A stretch of 64,000 nt of DNA from Campylobacter estrildidarum (GCF_005406205.1 NZ_NXLZ01000003.1:62001-126000), one strand, 5' to 3'; shown: positions 43,410-54,289, counted from the first letter of the stretch. Notes: generated by a model not told the origin, from the sequence alone. Made by a program: numbers and translations.

Positions 43410-44356
43410 ACTAATTTATCTATGATTTCTAAGCTTCCATAATCGATTTCTTTTTGCAAATCAAAGCTTAAATTTTTACTCAAATCCTCTAAGTCTTTTT
43501 GTTTCAATTTCTCATACTCATCAGGATATTTTTGCTTAAATTTTAAAAGTTCTTGCATATTTAAAGCACTTAAACCTTGATCTAAAGCTTTGTTTTTAAT
43601 ATCGGAATCTTCTTGTTCATCGCTTGCATTATCAATTTCTTCTTGCATTTTCTTTAATTTTTGCAAAAGCGTCTTGCTTACAGAGTTTCCATTATCAAAC
43701 ATAGTTTGTGCATCAGCTAAAATTCTATCTTTAGAACCTTCAATTTCCAAAACAGTAATTTTGCCATCAGCATTTTTATCAAAAGTAAGTAGAGCATTTA
43801 AAGCACTTTCTAAATCTCTTTCTTTGCCGTCATCTCCTACTTTACTTTTGCCTCCTGTGGTAATATAAAGTTGTCTGATTAGATCATTAGCTCCGCCTTT
43901 AGGATTATCAGGGGTAATTGTAAGATTATAAAGATAAAGATTATTATTTTCTTTGCCTTTAATAATTCCATTTTTATCTGCATCTGCTTTTAAATAATTT
44001 AAATCATAAGCTGCATTTTTAAACCAGCCTGCTACAAAATTTTGAGCTTTACCATTTAGTCTAATCGAACCATCTTCTCTTAAAAAATAATCCTCCTTAT
44101 CGCCAAAATGTTTTAAAATGTTTTGAAAATTGCTTTTAGTTAAATTCAAGCTTACAAATAAAGAACTTTCTTCATCTTCAAATATAACTTTAATACCAGA
44201 TTTTTCTCTTTTAGAATCTAGTTTTACTAAAAAATCTTCTGGGTTAAATTCTTCTTGCTTTAAATCTTGAAAATCTTTTTTATCTAAATAAGCTCTTTTG
44301 GAATAAGCCATTACATCATTTAATCCGATAATCGTTACATCTTTAGCAATTTTCAT
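43406..44356 (-). CDS. EF-hand-containing protein, paralogue A (Cj1631c-like)
   Basis: 316 aa without a signal peptide. It shares with the protein at 44670-45542 a block around LREDGSIRLNGKAQNFVAGW and a C-terminal segment KNKALDQGLSALNMQELLKF. Calcium-loop-like sequences: DADKNGIIKGKEN near 125 and DKNADGKITVLE near 195 (DxNxDGxIxxxE, a canonical EF-hand). Possibly secreted by a leaderless route or cytoplasmic calcium binder; unknown. Lies 9 bp downstream of the small exported protein gene. Confidence 0.75.
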   Translation of the reverse strand: MKIAKDVTIIGLNDVMAYSKRAYLDKKDFQDLKQEEFNPEDFLVKLDSKREKSGIKVIFEDEESSLFVSLNLTKSNFQNILKHFGDKEDYFLREDGSIRLNGKAQNFVAGWFKNAAYDLNYLKADADKNGIIKGKENNNLYLYNLTITPDNPKGGANDLIRQLYITTGGKSKVGDDGKERDLESALNALLTFDKNADGKITVLEIEGSKDRILADAQTMFDNGNSVSKTLLQKLKKMQEEIDNASDEQEDSDIKNKALDQGLSALNMQELLKFKQKYPDEYEKLKQKDLEDLSKNLSFDLQKEIDYGSLEIIDKLV

Positions 44357-44365
44357 CGCTTATCC

Positions 44366-44563
44366 TTAAGGCTTAAAATGAGCAGCCGCCAAACGACACA
44401 TAGTGGCTTGATAATAAGGCAATTTATCACAATATCTTAGTTTATTGTAATAAATATTCCACTGTTCTTTAAGTATTTGACATCTTGTATCGCAATCAGA
44501 ACTCGCAAAAGCAACATTTGAAAAAACCAAACTAAAAATAGCAAACAATAATACTTTTTTCAT
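44366..44563 (-). CDS. Small exported cysteine-containing protein
   Basis: 65 aa: signal peptide MKKVLLFAIFSLVFSNVAFA, then a 45-residue mature peptide with four cysteines (DCDTRCQILK, LRYCDKLPYY, ATMCRLA) that could form two disulfides. Strong AAAGGAAAAA site. Probably co-transcribed with the EF-hand gene 9 bp downstream. No recognised family. Confidence 0.75.
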   Translation of the reverse strand: MKKVLLFAIFSLVFSNVAFASSDCDTRCQILKEQWNIYYNKLRYCDKLPYYQATMCRLAAAHFKP

Positions 44564-44669
44564 TTTTTCCTTTCTTTTTTAATTACACTTATATACTAAC
44601 AGAAAAATTATAAAAAACAAACATTTTATATAATAAATTGAAAAATTACAAAAAATATGTTACTTTTAT

Positions 44670-45542
44670 TCACACTCTTTTATCGACAAATATAGCTTCA
44701 TTGTCACTAATTTGTTGCATTAAGTCTTTGCTTAAGTTCTTAGCCAACTCATCTAAAGATTTGTTTTGAAGTTCTTCAAATTCTTTTGGATTACTAGCTT
44801 TAAGTTTAGCCTGCTCATCAGCGCTTAAAGAGTTTAAACCTTTCTCTTGTGCTTTTTGAAGTAAATCTTCATCATCATTTTCTTTTTCTTTGATTTTAGC
44901 TTTATCATCATCTTTTTTTTGAATTTTTTGTGGATCAACACTTTGCATAGCATTTGCTCCACCGCCTGAAGCTTCTTTTAAATCACCCAAAATTTCTCTA
45001 AAACTTGGCTCTTTAACATCGCTATCATCGATATTTCCATCTTTATTAACATCCTTATTTATGAAAAAATTCAATTTTTCTTCTATACTTGCATCATCAG
45101 ATATCAAGTCACTATGTTTTAAACCTAAATTTTGCATACTTTCATGCAAAGTATTTTGATGAAAACTTATATTAATTCTTTCATTGCTTTGCGTAGATTT
45201 AATACTAAAAAATTCATTTTTTGCATTTTCAAACCAATTGGAAATAAATTCATTTGCTTCTCCATTTAGCCTTATAGATCCATCATCTCTGGCAATATAA
45301 TTTGCATAAGAACCAAAATGATTTTGCAAACTTTTGTAATTTTCTTCACTCAAATTTAAAGATATCAACTCACCTTCTTTGTCCTCAAAAACGACTTTCT
45401 TGCCAGAATTGCTATCATCTGAAAGATCATTAACCTTGACTTTATCCTTTTCTTCAGCCTTTAATTCTAAAATTTCTTTACGATTTGTAATATTTTGATT
45501 GTTTGATAAAGCATTTAAACTATTCATTGTTAATTTTTCCAT
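44670..45542 (-). CDS. EF-hand-containing protein, paralogue B (Cj1632c-like)
   Basis: 290 aa, no signal peptide. It resembles the 43406-44356 product over VVFEDKEGELISLNLSEEN, ARDDGSIRLNGEANEFISNW and AQEKGLNSLSADEQAKLKA. One canonical calcium loop, DVNKDGNIDDSD (about 170). N-terminal Ser/Asn-rich leader MEKLTMNSLNALSNNQNITN resembles non-cleaved type III export leaders, which is only suggestive. Duplication with the neighbour gene is evident; function unknown. Confidence 0.75.
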   Translation of the reverse strand: MEKLTMNSLNALSNNQNITNRKEILELKAEEKDKVKVNDLSDDSNSGKKVVFEDKEGELISLNLSEENYKSLQNHFGSYANYIARDDGSIRLNGEANEFISNWFENAKNEFFSIKSTQSNERINISFHQNTLHESMQNLGLKHSDLISDDASIEEKLNFFINKDVNKDGNIDDSDVKEPSFREILGDLKEASGGGANAMQSVDPQKIQKKDDDKAKIKEKENDDEDLLQKAQEKGLNSLSADEQAKLKASNPKEFEELQNKSLDELAKNLSKDLMQQISDNEAIFVDKRV

Positions 45543-45705
45543 GACAGCCCTTTCAAAATTTTTAAACTTGGCTTACAAAAACAACTTTTCATTCTCTTCT
45601 AAAGCAGAATTGCGATCTTAAAATTCTTTAGATACAATTACAAATTTAAATCGACAAAAAAACAAATTTATTTATACTAAGAAATTAAATTTGCAAAGGA
45701 AAGCA

Positions 45706-46689
45706 ATGAAAGCATTAGCCCTTTTTAGTGGTGGCCTTGATAGTATGTTAGCAATGAAACTCATTACTTCTCAAGGTATAGAAGTAAAAGCTCTAAATAT
45801 TAATATAGGTTTTGGAAGCACAAGCGATAAAAGTGAGATCATGAAAAAAAGAGCGGCTATGGTGGGTGCAGATTTTGAAATGATCGATGTAAAAAATTCT
45901 TATTTACAAGAAGTTCTTTTTAATCCACAATATGGCTATGGCAAGCATTTCAACCCTTGCATAGACTGCCATGCTTTTATGTTTAAAACTGCTCTTTCCA
46001 TGCTAGAAAGTGAAAAAGCTAGTTTTGTAATCACTGGAGAAGTTTTAGGACAAAGACCAATGAGTCAAAGAAATGACGCTATGGCGAAGGTTAAAAAATT
46101 AGCCCTTGATGAAGAAGATCTTATCTTGCGTCCTATGTGTGCAAAAAATTTACCTCTAACAAAGCCCGAAAAAGAAGGTTGGGTAGATAGAGAAAAACTA
46201 GAAGGCATTAGTGGAAGAAGTCGCAAAAGACAACTGGAACTGGCTGCACAATTTGGACTTGAAGATTTTGAAAGCCCAGGAGGAGGATGTTTATTAACCC
46301 TTGATAGCTTTGCTAAAAAAATTCGCGATTTCATACAATTTGATAAAGATATGCAAGTTAATGACGCACAACTTTTAAAATACGGACGTCATTTAAGATT
46401 GCCTATGGGCGCTAAAATGATCATAGGGCGCAATGAATTAGAAAATGAACTTTTAAGAAATTTAAAAACTCCAAAATATGAAGTTATAGGCATAGGAAAT
46501 TTAATAGGAGCTTATTCTTTGCTTAGTGCGAATGCAAATAATCAAGATATAGAACTCGCTTTAAAAATTGCTTTAACTTACACAAAATGCGATATAAATA
46601 CTAACTATGAATTAGAATTTAAAAACCAAAAATTTATCACCTCAGCTTTTGAAGATAAAACACAAATTAGTAAATTTTTTATAAGTTAG
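45706..46689 (+). CDS. PP-loop ATPase, tRNA-thiolation-like (Cj1633)
   Basis: 327 aa from ATG 45706, which follows AAAGGAAAG; an in-frame TTG 15 bases earlier lacks a site. The PP-loop ALFSGGLDSMLAMKLI is near the N-terminus; NPCIDCHAFMF and a CxxC-poor C-terminal domain with SPGGGCLLTLDSF resemble the MnmA/ThiI-like thiouridylase group. A role in tRNA or cofactor sulfuration is likely but unproven. Confidence 0.8.
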   Translation: MKALALFSGGLDSMLAMKLITSQGIEVKALNINIGFGSTSDKSEIMKKRAAMVGADFEMIDVKNSYLQEVLFNPQYGYGKHFNPCIDCHAFMFKTALSMLESEKASFVITGEVLGQRPMSQRNDAMAKVKKLALDEEDLILRPMCAKNLPLTKPEKEGWVDREKLEGISGRSRKRQLELAAQFGLEDFESPGGGCLLTLDSFAKKIRDFIQFDKDMQVNDAQLLKYGRHLRLPMGAKMIIGRNELENELLRNLKTPKYEVIGIGNLIGAYSLLSANANNQDIELALKIALTYTKCDINTNYELEFKNQKFITSAFEDKTQISKFFIS

Positions 46690-46749
46690 TATAAACTAAT
46701 TTCAAAAAAGAACGATATAGTGATTGAATCTTTTCAAAATATTGCTATA

Positions 46750-46778
46750 AAAGCCTACTTTTTAAGTAGGCTTTTTTT
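46750..46778. terminator. Bidirectional terminator between the PP-loop gene and aroC
   Basis: AAAGCCTAC (46750-46758) / GTAGGCTTT (46766-46774) followed by TTTT; on the other strand the stem is flanked by TTTTATAGC. It overlaps the end of aroC. Confidence 0.85.
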
Positions 46779-47865
46779 ATTTTAATCCATAAATATTTTT
46801 TAAATTGTTTAAATTTGCACTCGCATTTAAAAGTAAGCAATCAGCCAAAACCAAACGCACCATAGCATTAACCACAACACTTCCTCGTATACCAACGCAA
46901 GGATCGTGCCTGCCTTTTAATTCTAATTTCACATTATTTTCAAACTGATCCATACTTTCTTGCTTTTTAAAAATAGAAGGAGTAGGCTTAAAATAAGTTT
47001 TTAAAATAAGATCTTCTCCATTTGAAATTCCGCCTAAAATACCCCCACTATGATTACTTAAGAATTTACCATCTTTTAAAATATCATTATTTTGAGATCC
47101 ATACATTTTGCTTGCATTAATCCCTTCGCCTATTTCCACTGCCTTAACAGCATTAATCCCCATTAAAGCATGAGCGAGTTTAGAATCTAATTTATCATAA
47201 AGAACTTCTCCAAGTCCTTTTATCATTCCATTAACCCTTGTAAAAACTGCTGCACCTATACTATCTTTAGATTTTTTTGCATTTAAAATTTCTGCTTTAA
47301 AATCATTTTCTAAGCTAGGATCAAGACAAAAAATTTCGCTTTTTTGAGCCCAATTAAAATCAAATTGATTCTCATTTAAATTTGAAATTAAATTTCCTAC
47401 TCCAAAAACTCCACTTTGAACACAAATACCAAATTCATTTAAAAGCATAGCACATACAGCGCCCCCAGCTACCCTAGCAACACTTTCTCTAGCGCTTGAT
47501 CTTCCACCACCTCTATAATCTCTCAAGCCATATTTGTGAAAATAAGTAAAATCAGCGTGTGCAGGGCGAAATACATCTTTAAAATCATCATAATCTTTAG
47601 AACGTGCATTTTCATTAAAAACAACTATGGCTATAGGATGACCTGTGGTATATCCTTCAAAAACTCCGCTTAAGACTTGTGCTCTATCGCTTTCTTTTCT
47701 TGGGGTTGAAAATTGATTTCCACCTTTGCGTTTATCAAGTTCATTTTGTAAAAATTCCTCATCAAATTTAATCCCAGCAGGCATTCCATCTATCACACAA
47801 CCCACAGCTATTCCATGAGACTCTCCAAAACTTGTAAATTTTAATCTTGTGCCAAAGGTATTCAT
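46777..47865 (-). CDS. aroC: Chorismate synthase
   Basis: 362 aa FMN-dependent enzyme converting EPSP to chorismate, last step of the shikimate pathway. Signatures: [39 protein letters not shown] and [20 protein letters not shown]. Overlaps rnc by 4 bp in an operon running rnhA-rnc-aroC. Homologue Cj1634c. Confidence 0.96.
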   Translation of the reverse strand: MNTFGTRLKFTSFGESHGIAVGCVIDGMPAGIKFDEEFLQNELDKRKGGNQFSTPRKESDRAQVLSGVFEGYTTGHPIAIVVFNENARSKDYDDFKDVFRPAHADFTYFHKYGLRDYRGGGRSSARESVARVAGGAVCAMLLNEFGICVQSGVFGVGNLISNLNENQFDFNWAQKSEIFCLDPSLENDFKAEILNAKKSKDSIGAAVFTRVNGMIKGLGEVLYDKLDSKLAHALMGINAVKAVEIGEGINASKMYGSQNNDILKDGKFLSNHSGGILGGISNGEDLILKTYFKPTPSIFKKQESMDQFENNVKLELKGRHDPCVGIRGSVVVNAMVRLVLADCLLLNASANLNNLKNIYGLK

Positions 47866-48539
47866 GATAAATTTTCCAATTTTTCAAGTGCAATTTTTGC
47901 TGCCATTTGCTGAGCTTCTTTTTTGCTTTTTGCAATAGCCCTTGCAATTTCTTTTCCCTCTAATTTTAAAGCAATTTCAAATTGTTTTAAATGATCGGGC
48001 CCAAAAGCACGCAGTGTTTCGTATTCTGGAGTTTGTCCTATGGTGCCTTGAGTGATCTCTTGCAGTCTTGTTTTATAATCTTTGATTAAATTTTTTGCAT
48101 CAATTTTTGGAAAATTATTTTCTATGAGTTTTAAAGCAATATTTCTTGCACATTCAAAGCTTGATTCTAAATGAATAGATCCTATGATCGCTTCTAGAGC
48201 ATCAGAAAGGATGGAAGGCTTTTGCCTTCCTCCATTATTTTCTTCAGATGCACTCATAAAAATAAAATCACCTAAATTTAAACTATCGGCGATTTTTGCA
48301 AAAGATTTTTCATTCACTAAAGCGGCTCTTAATTTTGACAAATCGCCTTCAGCGTCTTTTCCAAATTTATGAAATAAATACTCCCCTACGATCAAATCAA
48401 GCACCGCATCCCCTAAAAACTCTAAACGCTCATTATTGTAAGATTTTTTACAGCTTTTGTGAGTGAGTGCTTGAATAAGAAGATTTTTATCTTTAAATTG
48501 ATAGCCTAGATTCTGTTCTAATAACTCAATATTTTTCAT
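47862..48539 (-). CDS. rnc: Ribonuclease III
   Basis: 225 aa. The endonuclease domain has the signature [20 protein letters not shown] and acidic site residues in [11 protein letters not shown]. The C-terminal double-stranded RNA-binding domain (about 150-225) includes [11 protein letters not shown] and [20 protein letters not shown]. Processes rRNA and structured RNAs. Overlaps rnhA by 14 bp. Confidence 0.96.
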   Translation of the reverse strand: MKNIELLEQNLGYQFKDKNLLIQALTHKSCKKSYNNERLEFLGDAVLDLIVGEYLFHKFGKDAEGDLSKLRAALVNEKSFAKIADSLNLGDFIFMSASEENNGGRQKPSILSDALEAIIGSIHLESSFECARNIALKLIENNFPKIDAKNLIKDYKTRLQEITQGTIGQTPEYETLRAFGPDHLKQFEIALKLEGKEIARAIAKSKKEAQQMAAKIALEKLENLS

Positions 48540-48969
48540 CGCTTTCCTTTTGCAATTTTAAAGCAGCTTCTCTTGCTAAAGTATCGCATCTTTCATTTTC
48601 TATATGTCCATTATGTGCCTTGATCCAAAAGGCTTGAATTTGGTGTGATTTTGCTAATGTTAAATATTCTTTCCATAAATCCACATTTTTTTTACCCTTA
48701 AAATCTTTTTTAATCCAATCATTAAGCCATTCATTGATACTTTGAACCATTAAATTTGAATCCGTAAAAAGCTTAATTTTGCAAGGTTCTTTTAAAATTT
48801 TTAAAGCCTCGACAATAGCCATTAACTCCATTCTATTGTTTGTAGTATTTTTTTCCGATCCAAAACCCTCTTTTTGATGTTCTTTATAACGCACTATATA
48901 CGCCCATCCTCCAAAACCTGGATTATTAAGACAAGATCCATCTGTATAAATTTCAACACATTTCATCAT
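48526..48969 (-). CDS. rnhA: Ribonuclease HI
   Basis: 147 aa with catalytic acids in [17 protein letters not shown] (Asp), [12 protein letters not shown] (Glu), [15 protein letters not shown] (Asp) and [16 protein letters not shown] (Asp). Removes RNA from RNA:DNA hybrids. Start overlaps the upstream gene by 17 bp. Confidence 0.95.
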   Translation of the reverse strand: MMKCVEIYTDGSCLNNPGFGGWAYIVRYKEHQKEGFGSEKNTTNNRMELMAIVEALKILKEPCKIKLFTDSNLMVQSINEWLNDWIKKDFKGKKNVDLWKEYLTLAKSHQIQAFWIKAHNGHIENERCDTLAREAALKLQKESDEKY

Positions 48970-49939
48970 TTTTCACTTCGCAAATAATCTTACAAGTGTT
49001 AAATTCATAACACATAGGACAATGGTAAAAAAATAAAGGCATAATATTTTTACATTCCATACAACGATAAGAAAATTCAAGTCTTGTTTTAAAAGAATTA
49101 TCACGTAAAATTTTAAACATTTTAAAATTTGAATTTTGAAAAACAAAATGATTTGGAATTTTATCTTCTTGAATAAAACCTAAAGCATAAAAAAACTCTA
49201 AAAATTCTTCATTTTGCAAATTTAAAGCTTTTTTTTCTTTATAAAGAAGATCATAAATGTGATTAAAATTTTGTTCTATAAATAAATGATATTTTTCAAA
49301 AACTAAACGCCCTAACATAGGATTATTTTTTATTTGAAGCTCTAAAAGTTTTTCTTTTTTTTCTTCATCGCTTAAATTTAAAGTTTGCAAATTTAAAGCT
49401 TTAATAAATTCTTGCTCCTTTTCTACATCCTCTCCAAGTTCAAATAAACATTCCAAAATCTCTAAATTTTCTTTATAAGCTTTTAATTTTAAATATACAA
49501 TTTTTAAAAGCTTTAAAGCCTCTATATTTCTTGGACGAAGCTTTAAAGCTTGAAGTAAAACCTCTTTAGCTCGTTCTAAAAATCCTGCCTTAAAATAAAT
49601 ATTTGCTAAAGCTATAAAAATAAATTCTTGCTCATTTTTATCTTTACTTTTTTCAAGTGCAATCAAATAAATTTGGGTCGCTTTCTCAAATTCTCCACTC
49701 TTTGTAAAAATATCAGCTAAAAAACTTAAATTTCCAAAACTTAATCTCTCATTTCTTAACAAATCTTTATGCGCATTATCTATTTCAAATTTTTTAATGA
49801 ATTTTTCAAGCTTTTGCTCTTCGTCTTTATTTGCAAAAGCTTTCCAAGCATAATTTGCTACAGCAACAACAAAGATTAAAATAGTCAAAATAATGAGTCC
49901 CACTAAAGGATCTCTGTATTCTACAAAGAAAAAATCCAT
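48953..49939 (-). CDS. TPR and zinc-ribbon membrane protein, LapB-like
   Basis: 328 aa. One N-terminal membrane helix (VGLIILTILIFVVAVANYAW), tetratricopeptide repeats over about 60-200 (LADIFTKSGEFEKATQIYLI, IYFKAGFLERAKEVLLQALK) and a C-terminal rubredoxin-like metal site YRCMECKNIM...YHCPMC. This layout is that of LapB/YciM, which links LPS synthesis and its control. Homologue Cj1637c. Overlaps rnhA. Confidence 0.75.
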   Translation of the reverse strand: MDFFFVEYRDPLVGLIILTILIFVVAVANYAWKAFANKDEEQKLEKFIKKFEIDNAHKDLLRNERLSFGNLSFLADIFTKSGEFEKATQIYLIALEKSKDKNEQEFIFIALANIYFKAGFLERAKEVLLQALKLRPRNIEALKLLKIVYLKLKAYKENLEILECLFELGEDVEKEQEFIKALNLQTLNLSDEEKKEKLLELQIKNNPMLGRLVFEKYHLFIEQNFNHIYDLLYKEKKALNLQNEEFLEFFYALGFIQEDKIPNHFVFQNSNFKMFKILRDNSFKTRLEFSYRCMECKNIMPLFFYHCPMCYEFNTCKIICEVKNDEMC

Positions 49940-50008
49940 AAACTCTCTTTAAAATTTTATGCCAAATTATAGCTAAATCTTTGTATAATTTTATTTAAGG
50001 TTTTTAAA

Positions 50009-51829
50009 ATGATATCTAAAGAAAGTATAGAAAATTTATCCCAAAGACTTAATATTGTTGATATAATTGAAAATTACATTGAAGTAAAAAAACAAGGCTC
50101 TAGCTTTGTTTGCGTATGTCCATTTCACGCAGACAAAAATCCTTCTATGCATATTAATGCTCAAAAAGGTTTTTATCATTGCTTTGCGTGTAAAGCAGGT
50201 GGAGATGCTTTTAAATTTGTAATGGATTATGAAAAGCTGAATTTTTCTGACGCGGTAGAAAAAGTTGCTAGTCTTTGTAATTTTACACTAAGCTATACCA
50301 AAGAAAAAAATGAAAACAAAAAAGATTTAAAAACTATATTGCCTAAATTAAATGCTTATTTTAAAAACAATCTTTCGCATCATAAAGAAATTTTAGACTA
50401 TCTTTACTCAAGAAAATTAGACGATAAAGATATTGCTAAATTTGAATTAGGTTTTGCAAAATCAAGCGAAGAAAGCGTAAGATTATTGCAAAATGAAAAT
50501 ATATCGCTTGAAGATGCTTTAGCTGTTGGGGCTTTAAAAAAAGATGGAAAAGGTGAAATTTACGCGAGTTTTATATGGCGTATTACTTTTCCAATTTATG
50601 ATCAAAAAAATACACTTGTAGGCTTTGGTGGAAGAACTATCAATCCAAACGTAATGGCCAAATATGTCAATTCTCCTCAAAATATGCTTTTTGATAAAAG
50701 TAGAATTTTTTACGCCTTTCATTTAGCCAAAGATGCTATCAGTGCAAAAAAGGAAATGATAATTTGCGAAGGCTATATGGATGCAATTGCTTTTCATAAA
50801 GCAGGCTTTAATAATGCGGTAGCCGTTCTTGGAACCGCATTAACCGAGCATCACTTGCCTTTAATCCGCCGCTATGAAACTAAAGTGATACTTTGTTTTG
50901 ACAATGATGAAGCAGGATTAAGAGCTGCTACAAGATCAGCTTTTTTACTAAGCATTCACAAAATCGATGGAAAAGTCGCTCTTTTAGAAGGTGGGAAAGA
51001 TCCTGCTGAATTGGTTGCTAATAACCAAAATGCAAAACTTTATGATATACTCGAAAAAGGCATAGAGCTTGGAGAATTCTATATTAGGCGTATAATAGCA
51101 GAATTTTCGCTCGATTCTGCACTTGATAAACAAAAAGCTTTAGAAAGTGTGCAAAAATATACCTTTAATCTTGAGCCTTTAATAGCAAATTCTTATACAA
51201 ACTTAGTTTCAAAACTTCTAGGAGTTGAAGAAAAACTTGTAATCTTAACGAAAAATTCCAAGCAAAATAGAAGTTTAAATTTCAACCTTAACTACTTAGA
51301 AATTCCAAATGCAAAAATTCATATTACAGAACTTGAAATTCTTAATTTTTTAAAAAATAATCCAAATATGCACGAATTTTTTAAACAAATTAGCGATAGT
51401 ATTTGCTTTAAACATAAAATTTTATTAGAAAAAATTTTAGAAAAAAAAGGCTATGAAGATAGTGAAGTAAGAGAACTAGAACAAAAAAATATCCGAAAAA
51501 ATTTAAGCGAAAATGAATTTTTATTTGGAATTTGTAAAGTAAATTTAGCCTTTTTAAATCATATCGATATTACAAGCTCAACTTTGGCTTTAAAAAAACA
51601 ACTTTTCACTTTAATTGATAAAAGCTCTCATATTTTAAATAAAAATTTAAAAGAAAAAGAATGTTTGACTTTTTTAAAAGAATATTTATTTTTAATAAAA
51701 AATGAAAAAGATGAAGTAAAGCTAGAAGAATTATTTAAAAACTTAAATAGAATTTTTTCTTTTAAAAAATTTGGCACAAAAGAGTTAAATATCAATTCCA
51801 CGCAAGAATACAATGAAGAACCTTTTTAA
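50009..51829 (+). CDS. dnaG: DNA primase
   Basis: 606 aa. The N-terminal zinc finger (CVCPFHADKNPSMHINAQKG...CFACKAGGDAF) is followed by the TOPRIM catalytic core (ICEGYMDAIAFHKAG, VILCFDNDEAGLRAA, EGGKDPAELV) and a helical C-terminal DnaB-binding domain. TATAAT (49984-49989) provides the promoter, with TTTAAGG as ribosome site. Homologue Cj1638. Confidence 0.96.
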   Translation: MISKESIENLSQRLNIVDIIENYIEVKKQGSSFVCVCPFHADKNPSMHINAQKGFYHCFACKAGGDAFKFVMDYEKLNFSDAVEKVASLCNFTLSYTKEKNENKKDLKTILPKLNAYFKNNLSHHKEILDYLYSRKLDDKDIAKFELGFAKSSEESVRLLQNENISLEDALAVGALKKDGKGEIYASFIWRITFPIYDQKNTLVGFGGRTINPNVMAKYVNSPQNMLFDKSRIFYAFHLAKDAISAKKEMIICEGYMDAIAFHKAGFNNAVAVLGTALTEHHLPLIRRYETKVILCFDNDEAGLRAATRSAFLLSIHKIDGKVALLEGGKDPAELVANNQNAKLYDILEKGIELGEFYIRRIIAEFSLDSALDKQKALESVQKYTFNLEPLIANSYTNLVSKLLGVEEKLVILTKNSKQNRSLNFNLNYLEIPNAKIHITELEILNFLKNNPNMHEFFKQISDSICFKHKILLEKILEKKGYEDSEVRELEQKNIRKNLSENEFLFGICKVNLAFLNHIDITSSTLALKKQLFTLIDKSSHILNKNLKEKECLTFLKEYLFLIKNEKDEVKLEELFKNLNRIFSFKKFGTKELNINSTQEYNEEPF

Positions 51830-51913
51830 GTTAAATAATAAAAAAGTATTTAATTTACCTTTTTTTAAACACAATCACGCTAAAGTATAGAAATTTTTTT
51901 AAGGATTGATTTG

Positions 51914-52186
51914 ATGATGCCTTTTAGCGATGAAGAACTTATAAATCCTGTAAAATCGAGCTTAGAAAAAAGCATTCCTATGTTAGAACGTGATGGAGGT
52001 GGGCTTGAATTTTTGGGGATTAAAAATGGAGTAGTTTATGTGCATTTAATCGGTGCTTGCAAAGGTTGTGCATCAAGTAGCACAACTCTAAAATACGGAC
52101 TTGAAAGACAACTTAAAATCGATATTCATCCAGAAATTACCATCGTAAATTTAAATGGCGGGGCAGAAGAATTTGCAAAATTATAA
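51914..52186 (+). CDS. NifU-like/Nfu iron-sulfur scaffold protein
   Basis: 90 aa Nfu domain with GACKGCASSSTTLKYGLER (CxxC cluster ligands) and RDGGGLEFLGIKNGVVYVHL. Carries and delivers 4Fe-4S clusters. Start at ATG 51914, eight bases after AAGGA. First of a tightly packed run of genes leading to the Mla operon. Homologue Cj1639. Confidence 0.92.
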   Translation: MMPFSDEELINPVKSSLEKSIPMLERDGGGLEFLGIKNGVVYVHLIGACKGCASSSTTLKYGLERQLKIDIHPEITIVNLNGGAEEFAKL

Positions 52187-52721
52187 AAAACTCGGTATTG
52201 AACATTTTTTAAAAAAAGATTTTAAAGCAGCAAAAGTATATTTTTCTCTAGCCTATGAAAAACGCAAAAATAAACGTTTGTTTAATTTTATCTTGCTTTG
52301 TGATTTGGCTTTGAAGTTTCCTAAAGAAGCTATTTTGCTTTTTGAATTTTATTTAGAACATTACTCTGTAAGTAAAATCGATAAAGATTTTGAAGAAATT
52401 TTTAAAACTATAGAAGCTCAAAATGAAAAAAAATCACAAAATGAACTCGAAGATGGTCACGCTTTAAATTATCAAGATTTTTTAAAAAGCGAACAGCAAA
52501 TCGGTTTTAAAAAGAGTTTTGAAAATGTTATAAATAGTACTAAATTAGTCATTGACAATCGTGATGATTTTTTAGATTTTTTAGAAAAATTGGTAGATAA
52601 TGGTTACAAAGATATGACTTTAAATTATATAGAAAATGTTCTTGCTCATTTTTGGGCCAATGAAAAATTTATAAGAATTCAAGAAAAACTTATAGGATTT
52701 AAAAGTGAAAATCAAGCTTGA
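52155..52721 (+). CDS. Conserved hypothetical protein (Cj1640-like)
   Basis: 188 aa alpha-helical, probably a TPR-like solenoid ([32 protein letters not shown]). The start may be ATG 52155 inside the nfu gene or TTG 52173 ([11 protein letters not shown]), which is closer to a GGCAGAAG site. No catalytic motif. Overlaps murE by 17 bp. Confidence 0.7.
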   Translation: MAGQKNLQNYKKLGIEHFLKKDFKAAKVYFSLAYEKRKNKRLFNFILLCDLALKFPKEAILLFEFYLEHYSVSKIDKDFEEIFKTIEAQNEKKSQNELEDGHALNYQDFLKSEQQIGFKKSFENVINSTKLVIDNRDDFLDFLEKLVDNGYKDMTLNYIENVLAHFWANEKFIRIQEKLIGFKSENQA

Positions 52722-53991
52722 AAATTCATTCATTACAGATAATACCCTAGAATGTGAAAAAAATTGCTTTTTTTTAACAACAGAGCAAAACAAACGATTT
52801 GAAAATGAAGCCTTAAAAAAAGAATGCAAGATTATTGATGTTGAAGAATGTAAAAAATTGCTTAATATTGATGAAAATATAAAAATCATCGGTATTACTG
52901 GAACAAATGGAAAAACAACCACTGCAGCGGCAATTTATTCTATACTACTTGATTTAGGATATAATTGTGGTCTTTGTGGAACTCGTGGTGCTTTTATAAA
53001 TGATGAACAAATTGATCAAAAATCTCTCACAACTTCTGCGATTTTAAAAACTTTAGAATACCTAAAAATAGCTACAGAAAAAAAATGTGATTTTTTTGTT
53101 ATGGAGGTAAGCTCTCACGCTCTAGTGCAAAATAGAATCGAGGGTTTAAAATTTGCAGCAAAAATTTTCACCAATATCACTCAAGATCATCTAGATTTTC
53201 ATAAAACCTTTGAAAATTACAAACAAGCTAAAGAACTTTTTTTTACAGATGAAAGTTTAAAATTTATCAATAAAGACGCTTTAGCAATCAAATTCAATGT
53301 AAAAAACGCTTTCACTTATGGGATAGAAAATCCTTCTTTATATCAAATCAAAGCTTATTCTTTAGAAAATGGAATTGAGGCAATTGTTATGATTAAAAAT
53401 GTAAGTTTTCATATAGAATCACCTATGTTAGGACTTTTTAACCTTTATAATCTTTTAGCCGCAAGTGCTTGTGTAAATGAACTTGTGAAACCAAATTTAA
53501 TCAATTTAGAAAAAGCGATTAGCAATTTTGGGGGAGTTTGCGGAAGAGTAGAACAGGTTGCTGATGGAGTTATCGTTGATTTTGCTCATACACCTGATGG
53601 TATAGAAAAAGTGCTCGACACACTTAAAAATAAAAAACTTATTGTGGTTTTTGGAGCAGGAGGTAATAGAGATCATACCAAACGACCTTTAATGGGCAAA
53701 ATTGTAGAACATTTTGCAAAAACTGCTATCATTACAAGTGATAATCCACGTGATGAGGATCCAAAAACCATAATCGAAGAAATTGCAAGCGGTTTTAAAG
53801 AACCAAAAAAAGCTTTGATGATTGAAGATAGAAAAGAAGCGATTAAAAAAGCTTTAGAACTTAAAGAAAAAGACGATTTGGTAGTAATATTAGGCAAAGG
53901 TGATGAAGATACTCAAGAAATTAAAGGTGTAAAACATCCCTTTAGTGATAAACTTGTTGTAAATGAAATTTTAAGGACGAGTAATGTTTGA
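52705..53991 (+). CDS. murE: UDP-MurNAc-tripeptide synthetase MurE
   Basis: 428 aa, shorter than in E. coli because the N-terminal UDP-binding domain is abbreviated, as in other Campylobacter. ATP site [37 protein letters not shown]; the DNPRDEDP motif marks meso-diaminopimelate as the added amino acid. Supplied by the lysine/DAP route that includes dapD. Overlaps the YbaB gene by 8 bp. Confidence 0.95.
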   Translation: MKIKLENSFITDNTLECEKNCFFLTTEQNKRFENEALKKECKIIDVEECKKLLNIDENIKIIGITGTNGKTTTAAAIYSILLDLGYNCGLCGTRGAFINDEQIDQKSLTTSAILKTLEYLKIATEKKCDFFVMEVSSHALVQNRIEGLKFAAKIFTNITQDHLDFHKTFENYKQAKELFFTDESLKFINKDALAIKFNVKNAFTYGIENPSLYQIKAYSLENGIEAIVMIKNVSFHIESPMLGLFNLYNLLAASACVNELVKPNLINLEKAISNFGGVCGRVEQVADGVIVDFAHTPDGIEKVLDTLKNKKLIVVFGAGGNRDHTKRPLMGKIVEHFAKTAIITSDNPRDEDPKTIIEEIASGFKEPKKALMIEDRKEAIKKALELKEKDDLVVILGKGDEDTQEIKGVKHPFSDKLVVNEILRTSNV

Positions 53992-54289
53992 AAATATAGA
54001 TTTTTCTAAAATGGGAGAACTTTTAAATCAAGTTCAAGAAAAAGCAAAAAATATAGAATTAGAACTTGCCAATAAAGAATTTAGTGCAAAAAGTGGCGGG
54101 GGGCTTGTAAAAGTCAGTGCAAATGGAAAAGGAGAAATTATTGATGTAAGTATTGATGATTCATTGCTTGAGGACAAAGAATCGATGCAAATTTTACTTA
54201 TATCTGCTATCAATGATGTTTTAGCTATGGTTACACAAAATCGCAATCATATAACTAATGATGTTTTAGGAGGCTTTGGAAAATTATGA
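53984..54289 (+). CDS. YbaB/EbfC nucleoid-associated protein
   Basis: 101 aa with the family pattern [40 protein letters not shown] and AINDVLAMV. Forms tweezers-like dimers that bind DNA. Homologue Cj1642. Overlaps the following PDZ gene by 4 bp. Confidence 0.92.
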   Translation: MFENIDFSKMGELLNQVQEKAKNIELELANKEFSAKSGGGLVKVSANGKGEIIDVSIDDSLLEDKESMQILLISAINDVLAMVTQNRNHITNDVLGGFGKL

